Below, in pieces: positions 12,671 to 22,842 of a stretch of DNA of 64,000 bases; positions within the stretch are counted from its first letter, which is position 1; each line of letters opens with the position of its first letter. A model generated the notes under the pieces. The model worked only from the letters and a program-made list of their open reading frames with translations, did not search any database and had not been told where the DNA came from. A program made the translations under genes and the position numbers. The DNA is taken from the NCBI GenBank assembly GCA_013180625.2, contig SNVD02015047.1:310001-374000 (forward strand), given 5' to 3'. This DNA is from Boswellia sacra. Lineage: Eukaryota; Streptophyta; Magnoliopsida; Sapindales; Burseraceae.

Positions 12671-13684
12671 ATTAACTGTTAACAAATAGTGAAAATAAGG
12701 ACAAAATATCTAAAACCACAGTATCAAAAGAGTCGATTTTGAAAAGTTCTCAAGTAACCACAGTGATAGAAATGATGAGCTGGACCTCTCAATACAACTT
12801 GGGAGAGAAATGGAAACCATTTATCAAAGGAAGGGAAATCATAAGTTCCTTTATGATACTATCTTTTTAGTCATTTCTTTACTTCTTTGATGTAGTTCAC
12901 AACCAGAAAGCTTGTAATTTAACAGTGAACAGAAGAGGCCACTACATAAGTTGCTTTTCTGACCTCCAAGAGAAAAAAGAAAGGTAAATCCTATAGTCTT
13001 CTTTTGACAACAAGGCTGAAAAAATGTCGTAAAAGGGACTAATGATTTAACCCCACAAGAGCAAAGAGGAGAAAACAACATTACATCAAATTAACGAGCC
13101 CTATAGTTTTTCTCATATTCTCAGCAAATACAAGAGATTATGACTTAAAGCATTTTTTTTTGAGCCATTCAGGCCACAAACAGAAAGTGGAGCAAGGAAA
13201 AGGAGGTCACAGCCGACAGGAACTCTTACTTTTAAATAAATAACTACAGCAAACAAAAAAAGGATTGTTGATAATCACAAAAATTGTGATAATATGATGG
13301 TTCACATCACATACAACTACAAGAAACTGAGAAATTTCATGGCTCTTTCCCCTGTCTAGATTTGCAAGAAAGGCAACAAAATGACCTTATAGTAACACAT
13401 TTCTGGGGAAAAAGACCTCCATAAATAAGCTTGAATTGACTTTTTTTTTTGTAGCCGAGGTGTCCGGGCCAGCTTACGCACACCACAACTAATCCTCGGG
13501 GGAGACTAGCGCGACCACAAATTACTGTCACGATCTCCCGCTTACCTCATGGGGAAAGGTCATTGTGAAGAGTCGAACCCAGGACTTCACCGTTGGCCTT
13601 GCCAACTCCCTCCTGAGCGGCCCTTACCACTTGAACCAACCCATTGTGGGTCTTGAATTGACTATGATACTTCTTTTCCACCAA
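12671..13684. repeat. Internal direct repeat, copy B (contains SINE)
   Basis: Second copy of the 0.8-kb segment at 9,398-10,191, lengthened by a SINE and its target duplication. It lies just upstream (on the minus strand) of captured O-fucosyltransferase exon 1, so the element has duplicated part of its own cargo. Confidence 0.88.
13441..13651 (-). mobile_element. SINE insertion (tRNA-type)
   Basis: A 211-bp insert flanked by perfect 11-bp duplications CTTGAATTGAC (13,430-13,440 and 13,652-13,662). The plus strand begins with a T run, so the element is on the minus strand with a poly(A) tail. Reading minus, GGTTCAAGTGGTAAG near the start and GGTTCGACTC about 60 bases on look like pol III A-box and B-box regions. 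The homologous copy at about 10,158 has the empty site. Family resembles plant Au-like SINEs; the family name is inferred. Confidence 0.85.
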
Positions 13685-13862
13685 AATGACAACAAAATTC
13701 ACATGTAATTTACGATCCCAAATGAAAAAGTCTCACAAACTACGGAGATTTTCTTTATGTTGAATTTCCTGAATTTGGAAATTTAATAATGTAATTAGCA
13801 ACCCATAACATTATAGTGACACATTATCATACTAAATTAATCTGACATTTAAAACAAGTTAC

Positions 13863-14399
13863 CTGCCAGTGGAGCCTCTTCCCAATTGACATTATCATCT
13901 CCCTCATCCTCTTCACGTTTAGACTTCATGCCCACTTGATGATTAGAAGACAATCCAGAGGGACCATCAGCAATGGTTATGTTTGAAAGTTCAGGTTGTT
14001 TCTTAGCAGCTTCTTCTAGTCCCTGTTGTTTCTTAAGTAGAGCAACATAATAAGCTTTAATATACTCATCCTGCAACATGAGTAAATATGTTCTACATTG
14101 AGCAAATGAGATGGAGAAAGAAAGAATCCAGATCACAATAAGAAAAGTAATAATCTCATTGCACTAGCCTGTATACTCTGTTTATCATCTTCAACAGTAG
14201 ACTTCTTGTCGTCTGAGAATCCTCCAGCCGCTGAACTCCCATCCATCTTTGACTCCTGCTTGACCTCTCCACGTTGTTCCTTTGTGAGATTCATCCCTTG
14301 CTTGATCATCCAAGGTGACAAAATTTTCAGAGAGGTACTTGCAGTTTCAAATTTGACATCCACATCCTTGACTTCACCACCAGCAAAGGCAACTTCAAC
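13863..14399 (-). pseudogene. Captured fragment of TFIIE alpha (general transcription factor IIE large subunit)
   Basis: Two exons on the minus strand. Exon a, about 14,169-14,399, encodes KILSPWMIKQGMNLTKEQRG followed by a Ser/Asp/Lys-rich linker ending SVEDDKQSIQ-like. Exon b, 13,863-14,070, encodes DEYIKAYYVALLKKQQGLEE and later MKSKREEDEGDDNVNWEEAP. This is the central to C-terminal linker and acidic region of plant TFIIE alpha, the TFIIH-recruiting subunit; the N-terminal winged helix and zinc ribbon are not here. The intron is kept, but the sequence after exon a is CAG/GCTAGT, a GC instead of GT at the donor. A partial, non-functional copy. Confidence 0.75.
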
Positions 14400-14559
14400 C
14401 TGCCAAATCCAATTGACAATTGCTCACAAACAATCCAATCTAATTTAATTGTACAATATGTACAACATCTGACAATATTACGAGGGTAAAGAAAAAATTA
14501 ATTAGTACCAAATCTCTTAGTTTGTGTACACCTCTTTCTAAATAGCAGCTGCTGTTTGG

Positions 14560-14640
14560 CATGTGGTGGATGATAGTATGCTCGAACAGCAAAATCTGAA
14601 TGCGAGCTTTCTGCAACAAGTTGGAATAATAAGCAAGCCA
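14560..14640 (-). other. Short coding-like stretch, unrecognised
   Basis: On the minus strand an open stretch reads SHSDFAVRAYYHPPHAKQQL and on. It has coding-like composition and sits between other captured exons, so it may be one more captured exon. I do not recognise the family. Confidence 0.25.
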
Positions 14641-14699
14641 AGCCAGGCGTTAAATAAACAAGAATTAAAGGAAAAGAAGCAAGAAAAGAAGTGGGAAAT

Positions 14700-16050
14700 T
14701 GGGCACTTACACTTTTGAGAAACCTAAAGGTCTGGTTCTACAACCATAAAAGGGAAATTGGACCACAAAAAAAGAATTAGAGAGAGAAAAAATGAAAAAA
14801 TATTATATCTCAACTCTAGAAAAATTGTAATTTTGGGTCTATTGATATGTTTTCATAATCATGTCTAAGTTTATGTTAATTTGCAGTACAAAACAAAACT
14901 CATATTTCAACAAAAGAATTCTAATTTAATTTTTAAAAGATTGTAACAAATATAACATTAACTATTTAAATGAAAAACAATTTTAATTTAATTTTAGTTA
15001 ATATTTTTTTTAAAGATTTGTAAGAAATATAATTTTAATTTTTTAAATAAAAATTAATTTTGATTTAATTTTATTAACTATTTAATTTTTAAAGGATTGT
15101 ATAAATATAATATGAACATTTTACATTTCAACAAGGGTAAAAAAGTTATATTAAAGGTAAAATGTTCTCTTACCACTTTTTTTAAGTGGTATCTAAAAAA
15201 ATAAACAAATATCCTATTAAGTGGTGTAAATTAAGTTATAAAAAGTGTTTAGATCTAAAAAGTGTTAAGTGATTGAAACATACATCGTCTAATAAAGACT
15301 CTTGATTCATTCCTAATAATATTCGTTTTGGTGTTTAATTTCAAATACACTTGTCCTACCCTCATATCCCTTTCGTGGATAGTACTAGTCATGTGTTGAA
15401 ATACATTGCTAATGTCTTATTTTGGTGCAAGACCTTTTACCTGATCGACTTTTAGAATGTGACCGTAATTTTTAGGCATTTGGCTAGCTTGAAGAGATGT
15501 AAGATGAGGAGTTTCTTACCCATACATATGGGATCTTGCCTCCAATATTTGATTCAAAAATATGTTACATATCTTCAATTAGATACTAAAATTGCTCTCC
15601 AAACAATAAGTTTAGTCTTGGGAAATTGGTTGTAGGATCGATGCTAACCTCACAAGGCCAATTTTTTTTTCCCTATAATCCGAACGAATTATACACCATG
15701 AGCCATATAATAAATTAATTGGGATAATTTAAAAAAAAAGTCAACTCATAGGTAAAAGCTAATTTTTTTCCTACTTTGGCAAAACACAAAAAGGTTTTAA
15801 ATATTCAGTATAAGTCCCTAAGCGAAGGTCTAATATACCAAAAGAACATGCACACACACAGACATAGAGATATAATCAGCAAGGATTCATCAATACTAAC
15901 CACCAAAAGAATGAAGGCCAAGTACATGTCCAATAGGAAGACAAGATTTCTGAAACCAAAAGAATAAAGGTCTAAGTTTAAGAGAGCTTATTAATGGAAG
16001 AAACTAAATTTAAGACCAAATTGAGAGAAGATGCTTCCAACCTTGTTAAG
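14700..16050. other. AT-rich interior of CACTA element without recognised genes
   Basis: Low-complexity AT-rich stretch (about 14,800-15,150) followed by sequence with only short chance frames. I see no captured exon I can support here. Confidence 0.5.
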
Positions 16051-16062
16051 AAGTTATTTCTG

Positions 16063-16440
16063 GCTAACGCGAAGTAAAAGTGTAGTAACATACTCCAAGG
16101 TCATGTAGTTCGCTTTGGAAAGCTTCTTCAGTATGTTTCTCATTGAATGTACCCTAGAACGGGCTCCTTTGATCTCATCGTAAAGGTCAAATGTTGTCAG
16201 TGGCTCGGGAAGACTTGCTACGTAGTATTTGGCTAGAGTTGCTACATCAACAGGATTTATGCCCTCTGGCAGTGATGCACTGGGATCTATAACAACAAAT
16301 ATATATATCAAGGGATAATATCACTCAGACTGGATAACAGTCAACTCTAAGGTGAAAACTCAAGATACCTTGATTGTATTAGAAACTAGCTGTTGAATGA
16401 CCTTCTTCTCTCCCTCAGCTTTAAACAAGTACTGTGAGTT
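16063..16440 (-). pseudogene. Captured fragment of RhoGAP-domain protein (At5g61530-like)
   Basis: Two exons on the minus strand. The upstream piece, about 16,369-16,440, reads GLNSQYLFKAEGEKKVIQQL. The downstream piece, about 16,063-16,288, reads DPSASLPEGINPVDVATLAK, YYVASLPEPLTTFDLYDEI, then SMRNILKKLSKANYMTLEYV and LLLRVSQK. The NPVDVA..LK.Y...LPEPLT core is the RhoGAP fold's effector-facing helix region. The arginine-finger loop is not present, so no GAP activity is expected. Family match is by motif; the Arabidopsis relative named is from memory. Confidence 0.78.
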
Positions 16441-16799
16441 TAGTCCTATAACTCATAGAAATCAATAGTTAAACTCTAAAATGTATGTATATTATAAATA
16501 ATATAGTGAAAAGTACTAATTTCTTAGAATTCTGATATGAATCACTTGTTAATATGAGGTAATCTGCGCATTTGACCAAAATATATGGAACAGGCTATTG
16601 TTGTTGGTGTACAGTAACCTCAATTGGGACTCCAAATACTAAGGATAAAAACAAAATAAGAAGAATACAAGCAACTGTCACAACACATGAAGCAATGTAA
16701 AAGCATGCTAGGCATTAGGTCACTTTCTTGCGACAACTAAACCTAGGCATAAAGACAAAGGAAATAAGCGAAAGATCAAAGAGTGAAAAGATAAATTTG

Positions 16800-16914
16800 A
16801 ACAAGACATACCACTAAATATTGCAAGAAAATCAGGAGACGTGTAATCCAGAATTGGAGGATTATATTCCTCATACATACTAAACCATGGAGCTAAAGGG
16901 TGAAGAACTAGCAC
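16800..16914 (-). other. Coding-like exon, unrecognised
   Basis: Minus-strand frame reads LVLHPLAPWFSMYEEYNPPI then LDYTSPDFLAIFSG, followed by a possible GTATGT donor. Amino-acid content looks like a real exon captured from some host gene. I do not recognise the protein. Confidence 0.3.
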
Positions 16915-17756
16915 ATCTACTCAACCATTAGCTTCTTTGCCCAACCAATACAAACTAATGTCAGTTCAACAATGACTAGTTTCCACCAGACAATGAAATT
17001 CACAATACAATGCACTTGCTTTCTCTTGGAAATAATAAAGCTCCAGTCCTTCGGTCAAAAAACTTGGAAAAAGTGGCAAGCCTTTTCTCTTATCACCTAA
17101 ATGTCTCTTAATTATATAGCAACATAAATTCTAACCAACAAGTATCATGCACAGACTTGCCCAAAATCTATCCTTCTATGCTAAATCAAAAATCTCATGA
17201 GAATTTGACTACATTATAGCTCAATTTGGAACATAACCATTATTCGATAAATGAAAGCTACTGCCTCTATTCTAAAGAGAAATTATAGAAGCATAAAATT
17301 AGGGCTAGAGATTTGAATAGAAGTACCTGAGATTTGTAGAATCCGAAGCAAGAATCAAGATTTCTCTGTTCTAATTTAATTTTGTGAGAATAAGATCTGA
17401 GTCAAAGAGGGAGGGATTTTTTGCTTTGTTTATCTACATTAATTTATTATTAAAGTATTAATCAAATTTATGAATCAAGTATACAGGAAACTCAATCACT
17501 TATTATAGAAAGTGGTATTTACTTTACATATCACTATGAACCTAGTACTTGTATTTCTAATTTTCACATGTATAAGAATTGAGAAAAGAGCTGAAAAAAA
17601 ATGCAACAAAACAATTCAGCAAGTAAATCAGGATCACCTTCAAATTAATAGAATTGATTATCATTTGGAAACCTTCTGAAATTTAATTTGAAAAGGAACG
17701 ATTATCCTTGTTTCTTTTGCTAGGAAAAAGTAAATATTAAAATGAAGGATACCAAG

Positions 17757-18328
17757 GAAACAGACTGCTGCAACTCATCCTCCCTTCTCCTCACTTCAGA
17801 GGTCCTTTCTAACATCACTGCTATTTGAGCTTTCTTCTATTTAAAACAATTCTGGAGCGATTCTAGTAGAGAAAGAACAAATAATATGCTTTGACTATTG
17901 CAGCAGTTAAAATACTTCAAAATCACTCTATACAATCAATGCAAGCAAAGTTTTAAATTAAAAATAAAGAGAAAAGATAATGCTAAATATAATTTCTCCA
18001 TTTCGCCTAAGATAATATGATAAGCTTTACAAGACCCAAAAATCTACAGGACTACCACAAAAGGGTGGGTTCTCATCGCCTAATATTCGAAACTACCAAT
18101 CATTAGTTCCTACATTTAAACACAGTGCCAGACTGAACTCTCATCAACTAACTAGTACTATTATGATGTGAACAAATATAAAAAGATAGATAATATGCAC
18201 AAATGTGTCCCCACAAAATGTTTATAACTCACAAGTTTTGCATCAATTTTAGACTGGCAAGCAGGGATACGATCTTTTAGCTTTCCAATCTTCACAGCCT
18301 GTTCCTCGAGCTGTTTTTCCATATCATA
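17757..18328 (-). other. Two coiled-coil-like exon pieces, unrecognised
   Basis: On the minus strand about 18,232-18,324 reads MEKQLEEQAVKIGKLKDRIP then ACQSKIDAKL before a GTGAGT-like donor. About 17,757-17,850 reads QIAVMLERTSEVRRREDELQ. Both have heptad-like spacing of Leu/Ile/Val among charged residues and may be successive exons of one captured coiled-coil gene. The protein is not recognised. Confidence 0.35.
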
Positions 18329-18498
18329 TACCCATGACCAAGCAAGCTTTATTCAATTGTTCATAAATGCTTTGCAAAAGATCATTAACTTGATGAAGAA
18401 GTGTGGCCTTGAAAAAGAACTGAATAATAATAGATGCAGAACTGAATAATCGAAGAAAGAAAAGCTCTAGTGATGAAGTTGATGAAGAAAGAAAAGCC

Positions 18499-18702
18499 TT
18501 AGTGTCATAGAACTTGAGGAAGTATCGTGACTTGGGCACTGACAACTTCTTTTCAAGAATCGTAGCAATTGCAGAACTCAGTTTTTTGTTCACATCAAGG
18601 TTAAGGCCACCGATGGACACCAACTCATCAAAGACTACTGGTTGCTCGGTTCCACCAAATGACATAGGCACCGATCTCTTCAACACAACCATCACATACT
18701 GC
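18499..18702 (-). pseudogene. Captured exon of MIF/D-DT-like protein (MDL)
   Basis: A single minus-strand exon encoding QYVMVVLKRSVPMSFGGTEQ, ELVSIGGLNLDVNKKLSSAI and KKLSVPKSRYFLKFYDTKA. This is the C-terminal two-thirds of plant MIF/D-dopachrome-tautomerase-like proteins, including the SIGGL..DVNKKL motif. The N-terminal exon with the catalytic Pro1 is absent and the usual ending after FYDTK is lost; the reading continues into unrelated sequence to about 18,324. Confidence 0.82.
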
Positions 18703-19364
18703 AAAATCGAAAACGAAAAAAGTTAATGGAACAAGAGAAATAAATAACTTGGTCGAGTAAACAATAATGGCATTCCTTCCACACTTGTTAAGGACTAATA
18801 ACAAAACAATCTATAGATTCACAAAGTGATCAAAACAAGATCACATTGCACTCACCTAGTACCATTGTGATAAGAATAGGGAAAGAAAAAAGGTTTGAGA
18901 CATTATCACACCTAAAATCCTTGTTTCCATATATTAAAGCTTTGTCAAACTAACAAACAACTCAGGACAAGATTGTATTCCTAGCTCACATAAATTAATG
19001 CAATTCGAGCAAAAAACAGGTCTAAGCGGGCATCTAATAATAATCACATGTAAACAACAAAAGAACCAGTTAAAAATCTGTCCTTATAGCCCACTACACT
19101 ATCTAAATACAACATTCAATTCATCAATAGAATGGTGAAATAATTATTATTTTTTCCATTTTACAAACAAAAAATCCCTGAACCAACAAAGTTGAGTTGA
19201 AACTTGAGGTCCCACTGCCATAATCTTTCTGGTTGTCTAAGGAAGCAGAGTTTGACTGGTTTGACCGTAACGCTTTCTTCGAATGTAAAGAATCCCAGAA
19301 AGGGAACTCCAACTCCACCACCAACCTTAATCCCAGTTCGACTTCATAGAGATTCTCATCGACT

Positions 19365-20210
19365 TTGAAGTCCAAAGCCTCCATCCTTGGGTTGCCGAAG
19401 CCCCAGAAAAGTATCGTTGCTACCAAGTCCAAGAGGAACTGTAAACCGATGAACACTCGCTGGTTCCCCAAACGCTCCAGTTCGACTCTCAAATTGAATG
19501 CTGCTGTTGTCGAACCCTCTTCTCCCAAGGTCTCCTGCATGGGACGAGTGAGATCCAAGAGGGATCGCCGTAGATTGAAGAACTGTCAACACTCCACTTT
19601 CGAATCAGACCCTGTCAAGAACAAATCGAAAAGGAAATGTAAAATCGGATTTTTTTTCCAGTTTTCGAGCAATATTTCAGTCCGGCCTCAGGAAAAGGAC
19701 GGATACTGAAACGTGGGAGACTTTATTTTGTTAGATTGGGCTAATGCGCCCTTTTATTTTTATTGTTTGGGTGATCTTGGCTATGTTGTAGTTGGTTTTG
19801 GGCCTATACGCAATCGTTTTGTCTGGGGCCTTTGGCTTTATATTCTGTTTATTCGTTTGAAGCTTTTGGGCTTTGTTATTTTCTTTTGGACTTGTGAGTA
19901 CTAAATACTCTTCTTGGGGTATGCCCCTCGTATATTGTACTATCTTTTTTCTTTTTATGTGAATAGTAATTTTTTCAAAAAAAAGTGGGAGACTTTGAAA
20001 GATTCATCGTCGACGTCAAGAAAGGGTTCGACCATCATAAGTCACGACATTCGCGATAGGTTGCCGCCAGGTGACATAGACGTGTCACCTAGGAGGACCG
20101 TGGCGACAAGCGAGCCGAGAAAGAGCCTGGACAGCGAGCCGATTGGTTTGGGTGGGATGAAGTGGTTCACATCGGGTAGGAGGTCGGATGCCTGGGCTGT
20201 TGGTTTGGAA
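19365..20210 (+). pseudogene. Captured plant-specific basic protein fragment split by a LINE
   Basis: Plus-strand frame, opposite to the other cargo. The first part, 19,365-19,709, reads SPKVSCMGRVRSKRDRRRLK and is strongly basic. The second part, about 19,985-20,210, reads WETLKDSSSTSRKGSTIISH, RKSLDSEPIGLGGMKWFTSG and RRSDAWAVGLEG. The two are separated by a 260-bp LINE insert with a duplicated target, and even without it the frame is shifted. The SPKVSCMGRVRSKR and GLGGMKWFTSGRRS patterns look like a conserved family of small nuclear or membrane-associated plant proteins of unknown function, which I cannot name. Confidence 0.5.
19725..19984 (+). mobile_element. 5'-truncated LINE 3' end
   Basis: A 260-bp insert flanked by perfect 12-bp duplications GTGGGAGACTTT (19,713-19,724 and 19,985-19,996) and ending in a short A tail. 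The composition (T/G-rich, ending with CCCCTCGTATATTGTAC then AATAGTAATTTTTTC) is that of a plant L1-type LINE 3' untranslated end. It disrupts the captured plus-strand gene, so it inserted after capture or came with it. Confidence 0.8.
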
Positions 20211-21168
20211 GGCACACACTATTCAAAGATAAGAGATATCCACTATCACGGAGAGCCAAAATTTCATTGTTCACAAGCCACCGATTGATAAGCGAGGGAA
20301 TGACGAAGTGAGGGCAAACGTTGAAGAGATGAGAGTGATGAATGCAGAAAGTAAATAGCGCAAATGAGTTTCATTTTGAGTGGCTAGGGTAAGAAAGAGG
20401 GAAATATTAGCTACTTTTATATGAGTGGCAAAGGTGTAAATTAGAAGAAATCAGTAAGTGATAAATATTGGGCAGAGGCGAGTTTGACTTTTGGAGTAAA
20501 GTTATATTTGACTCTTTCTTTGAAAACCGGCAAATATATAAAATGCAAAGTGATAAATATTCTAAAAATTCTGGTAATGTGGTATTCGATTGAAAGGAAT
20601 TAAAGAATCACTTTTTTTTTCCCTAAAATTGATTTGTAAGATATTGAAGGCTAATTAATTTCTTGCTTCAACCCAAACAACTTTTACTCCAAAAAGCATT
20701 CCACGAACAAAATTCACTTGAGATTCGAAATACAAGTAGTGATGGAAAATCATTTGTATTCATATCGCACTTATTTTTTTTTTTGTTGGTTCCTGATATG
20801 AGGTTTTTTTATTGTATTTTATTTTTATTTATTATTTGCAGTTTTAGCTTTTCCATTAAAGTCAATTTAGTATTGGATTGAAAAATAAATAGAAGCTCTT
20901 CTAGTTGGATACTTATATATACAGTGGCATCATGTGAAAAATAAAAATAAAAATTCATAACCTCACTTGAATCATAAAAATAGTCTTGAGATATTTGGCT
21001 TAATAAGTGTCCTATTTGATTTATTAAAAATTAGAAATGGGGTTCGTTTATTTTCCATCACTTTCTTGGCACGACAACCCAAACTTTATTCTTAGCTCGT
21101 CACGTGGTCTACTTTTTTAATTATTACATTAGAATGTTGCTTGTCTCTGTTATGCATGTTTTTATCTT

Positions 21169-21978
21169 GTTAGAATATTAGGCAATAGAGGATTTGTTTC
21201 TAGATTAGAACTAAAACAAATAGGGATTTGTATCAAACCAGAAAGTTGAGTTTGATTGTAATTTGTTTTAATTGGATAATCTAGGTTACTCATAGTTTGA
21301 CAAGGAAACTGAATAGAAAGAGTTTTAGTTGTATTTTTGATCTAGCAATCATGGTTAGACTAGGAAAGAAACTCTTGGCCCTCTATAAAGTCTTGTATGT
21401 ACGAGTGTAGAGATATCGAGAAATCAATCAAGATATCGAGAAATTGATCAAGTGGAAAGAAGACAGTAATAAACGTTTTAGGAATCTTGGGAGACAATAG
21501 GGACATCAACATTTGGGTGATCTGAGAAGTTACGATTCGAGTCATTAATCGTCAGCAAGATCGTGATATTAGAAGCTACGGTTTGGGATAGTAAACCATG
21601 AGTATAGATCGAGTACTAGTGAAAGTTCTTCTCTTTTAATCTTTCCTTGGGAATATATATCATAGATTGGTAGTAATCCTGGGATATATACATAGGAAGG
21701 CTGTTAGTCTTTCCTTAGAAGCATATATTGAAGATTAGTAGTTATCTTGTTGATATGCATAAGAAGGCTGTAAAGTTAAATTCTTGTTATTGCATTTGAT
21801 ATTTTTGTAATTCTCTTTTATTGTTGATCGGAATAAAGCTGCTACTGAAATATCCAAAGTGAACGTATGCTTAATTGGCTGAACCACTATAAATCCGGTG
21901 TTCCTATCTTCTTTATTTTCTTGTTCGTTTTCTTGCTTGTGGTTTCATCATAATTTTGTCAATATCTCAAATTCAACA
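21169..21978 (+). mobile_element. Probable solo Ty1-copia LTR
   Basis: Starts TGTTAGAATATTAGG, ends TTCAACA, and its last 100 bases (GGCTGAACCACTATAAATCC and a T-rich run with TTGTTCGTTTTCTTGC) look like the R/U5 end of a copia LTR. It lies within sequence absent from unit 2. The flanking pentamers TATCT and CTTTC do not match, so target duplication is unproven. Confidence 0.5.
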
Positions 21979-22384
21979 CTTTCACGAAAAGCCCAAAATT
22001 CACAATAGTGTCTTTAATAAATTTCAAACTATGAAGAAAAGACATAGTTATAACTCTCTTTGTTGCAAATCTAAGCTTTGCCACAAAGCAAAGTTAAATG
22101 CATTGATAATCATACTTTTGGAGAACACATAAAACTACAACTTTAACCGCTTTTGCATGGTATGCTTTTATTTCTTGTGCTTTTGAAATTACATATTTGC
22201 TGCTTATTGACCAAAGCATATTCATCAACATATATAGAATCATAGACATAGGACTTGTGAAGCTTTTGCATTAAATAATCCAAGCTAACAAAGTGTTAAT
22301 CTTTGAGTAAGATAAGGTATAAGGAAGAGTAAGAAGAGTTTTGGTCGATTTTCATGTGTTGGTATATATTTGGCACGATAGGAA

Positions 22385-22690
22385 GTATATGGTGCTTTAT
22401 ATGAACTTCAAGTGATTCTAGAGGAAGCATAAAAACACTAAAGAATGATGGGGAGATTGCAGTGTTCATTCTAGGATTCAAGATACCTAGAACTTTTGAC
22501 TTTTCTGAGCAACATGAAGATGGGTTGGCTAGGAGCATGGTTGAATTTCTATCAACTATTAGAACAAGTATAGTTGTCATGGCAGGCCAGGAACATTCGT
22601 TCCTGCAAAAACACGAAGATCAGCCTCACAACATCATAATTCCCTTAGAGTTGCAATTCTGATTGTCAGGGCTTATATGGTATAAACATC
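22385..22690 (+). pseudogene. BRO1-domain (endosomal targeting) gene fragment, unit 1
   Basis: Plus-strand remnant of exon 1 of a plant BRO1-like domain protein. The frame reads FILGFKIPRTFDFSEQHEDG then ARSMVEFLSTIRTSIVVMAG, matching the family's start (VYVPGLRIP..., then VERL.ALRTRIVVMA). The first codons are off-frame and stops precede it. The counterpart in unit 2 is at 44,300-44,680. The sequence after CAACAT lacks the intron and second exon that unit 2 keeps, so this copy suffered a further deletion. Confidence 0.65.
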
Positions 22691-22842
22691 TCAAGATTCA
22701 TTTTTGAAATTGCGTAGATCTAGTTTCTCAAGGGCTCTAATACGCAGCATCACGTAGATCTGGTTAACTTTTGTGTAACTGATGATTATTCTTTGCCAAT
22801 CTAACTTCCACGTGGTTTTTTTTTGTTTTATTTTATTTTTAG

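Larger units (their letters stand above)
7662..20579. mobile_element. 12.9-kb Pack-CACTA (En/Spm-type) element carrying host gene fragments
   Basis: The left end starts CACTACAAGAAAAA at 7662. The right end, read inverted from 20,579, starts CATTACCAGAAT. The 3-bp target TGG flanks both sides (7659-7661 and 20,580-20,582). The sister unit carries the empty site: AAGCAAT, then TTT (43,347-43,349), then TATTCG, matching AAGCAAT TGG [element] TGG TATTCG here. Subterminal repeats of roughly 65 bp built on ATATTTGRCGCTTTTT occur about eight times at 7,680-8,200, and inverted relatives (GATAAATATT, GGCAAATATA) occur near 20,450-20,560. Inside are exons of several unrelated host genes, mostly on the minus strand. 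No TnpA or TnpD transposase is recognisable, so it is probably non-autonomous and mobilised in trans. Confidence 0.88.
20583..22810. other. Unit-1 flank homologous to 43,350-44,545
   Basis: Direct continuation of the duplicated unit after the CACTA insertion. It is collinear with unit 2 except for an extra stretch of about 0.87 kb (21,140-22,010) holding a probable solo LTR. The last part (22,637-22,810) matches 55,077-55,250, so in unit 2 this segment has been split by about 10.5 kb of additional sequence. Confidence 0.8.

Noticed and set aside
19124..19592. Minus-strand frames of 144 and 78 codons
   Set aside because: Overlap the basic plant-protein fragment on the plus strand, which has family-like motifs; the minus frames have none.
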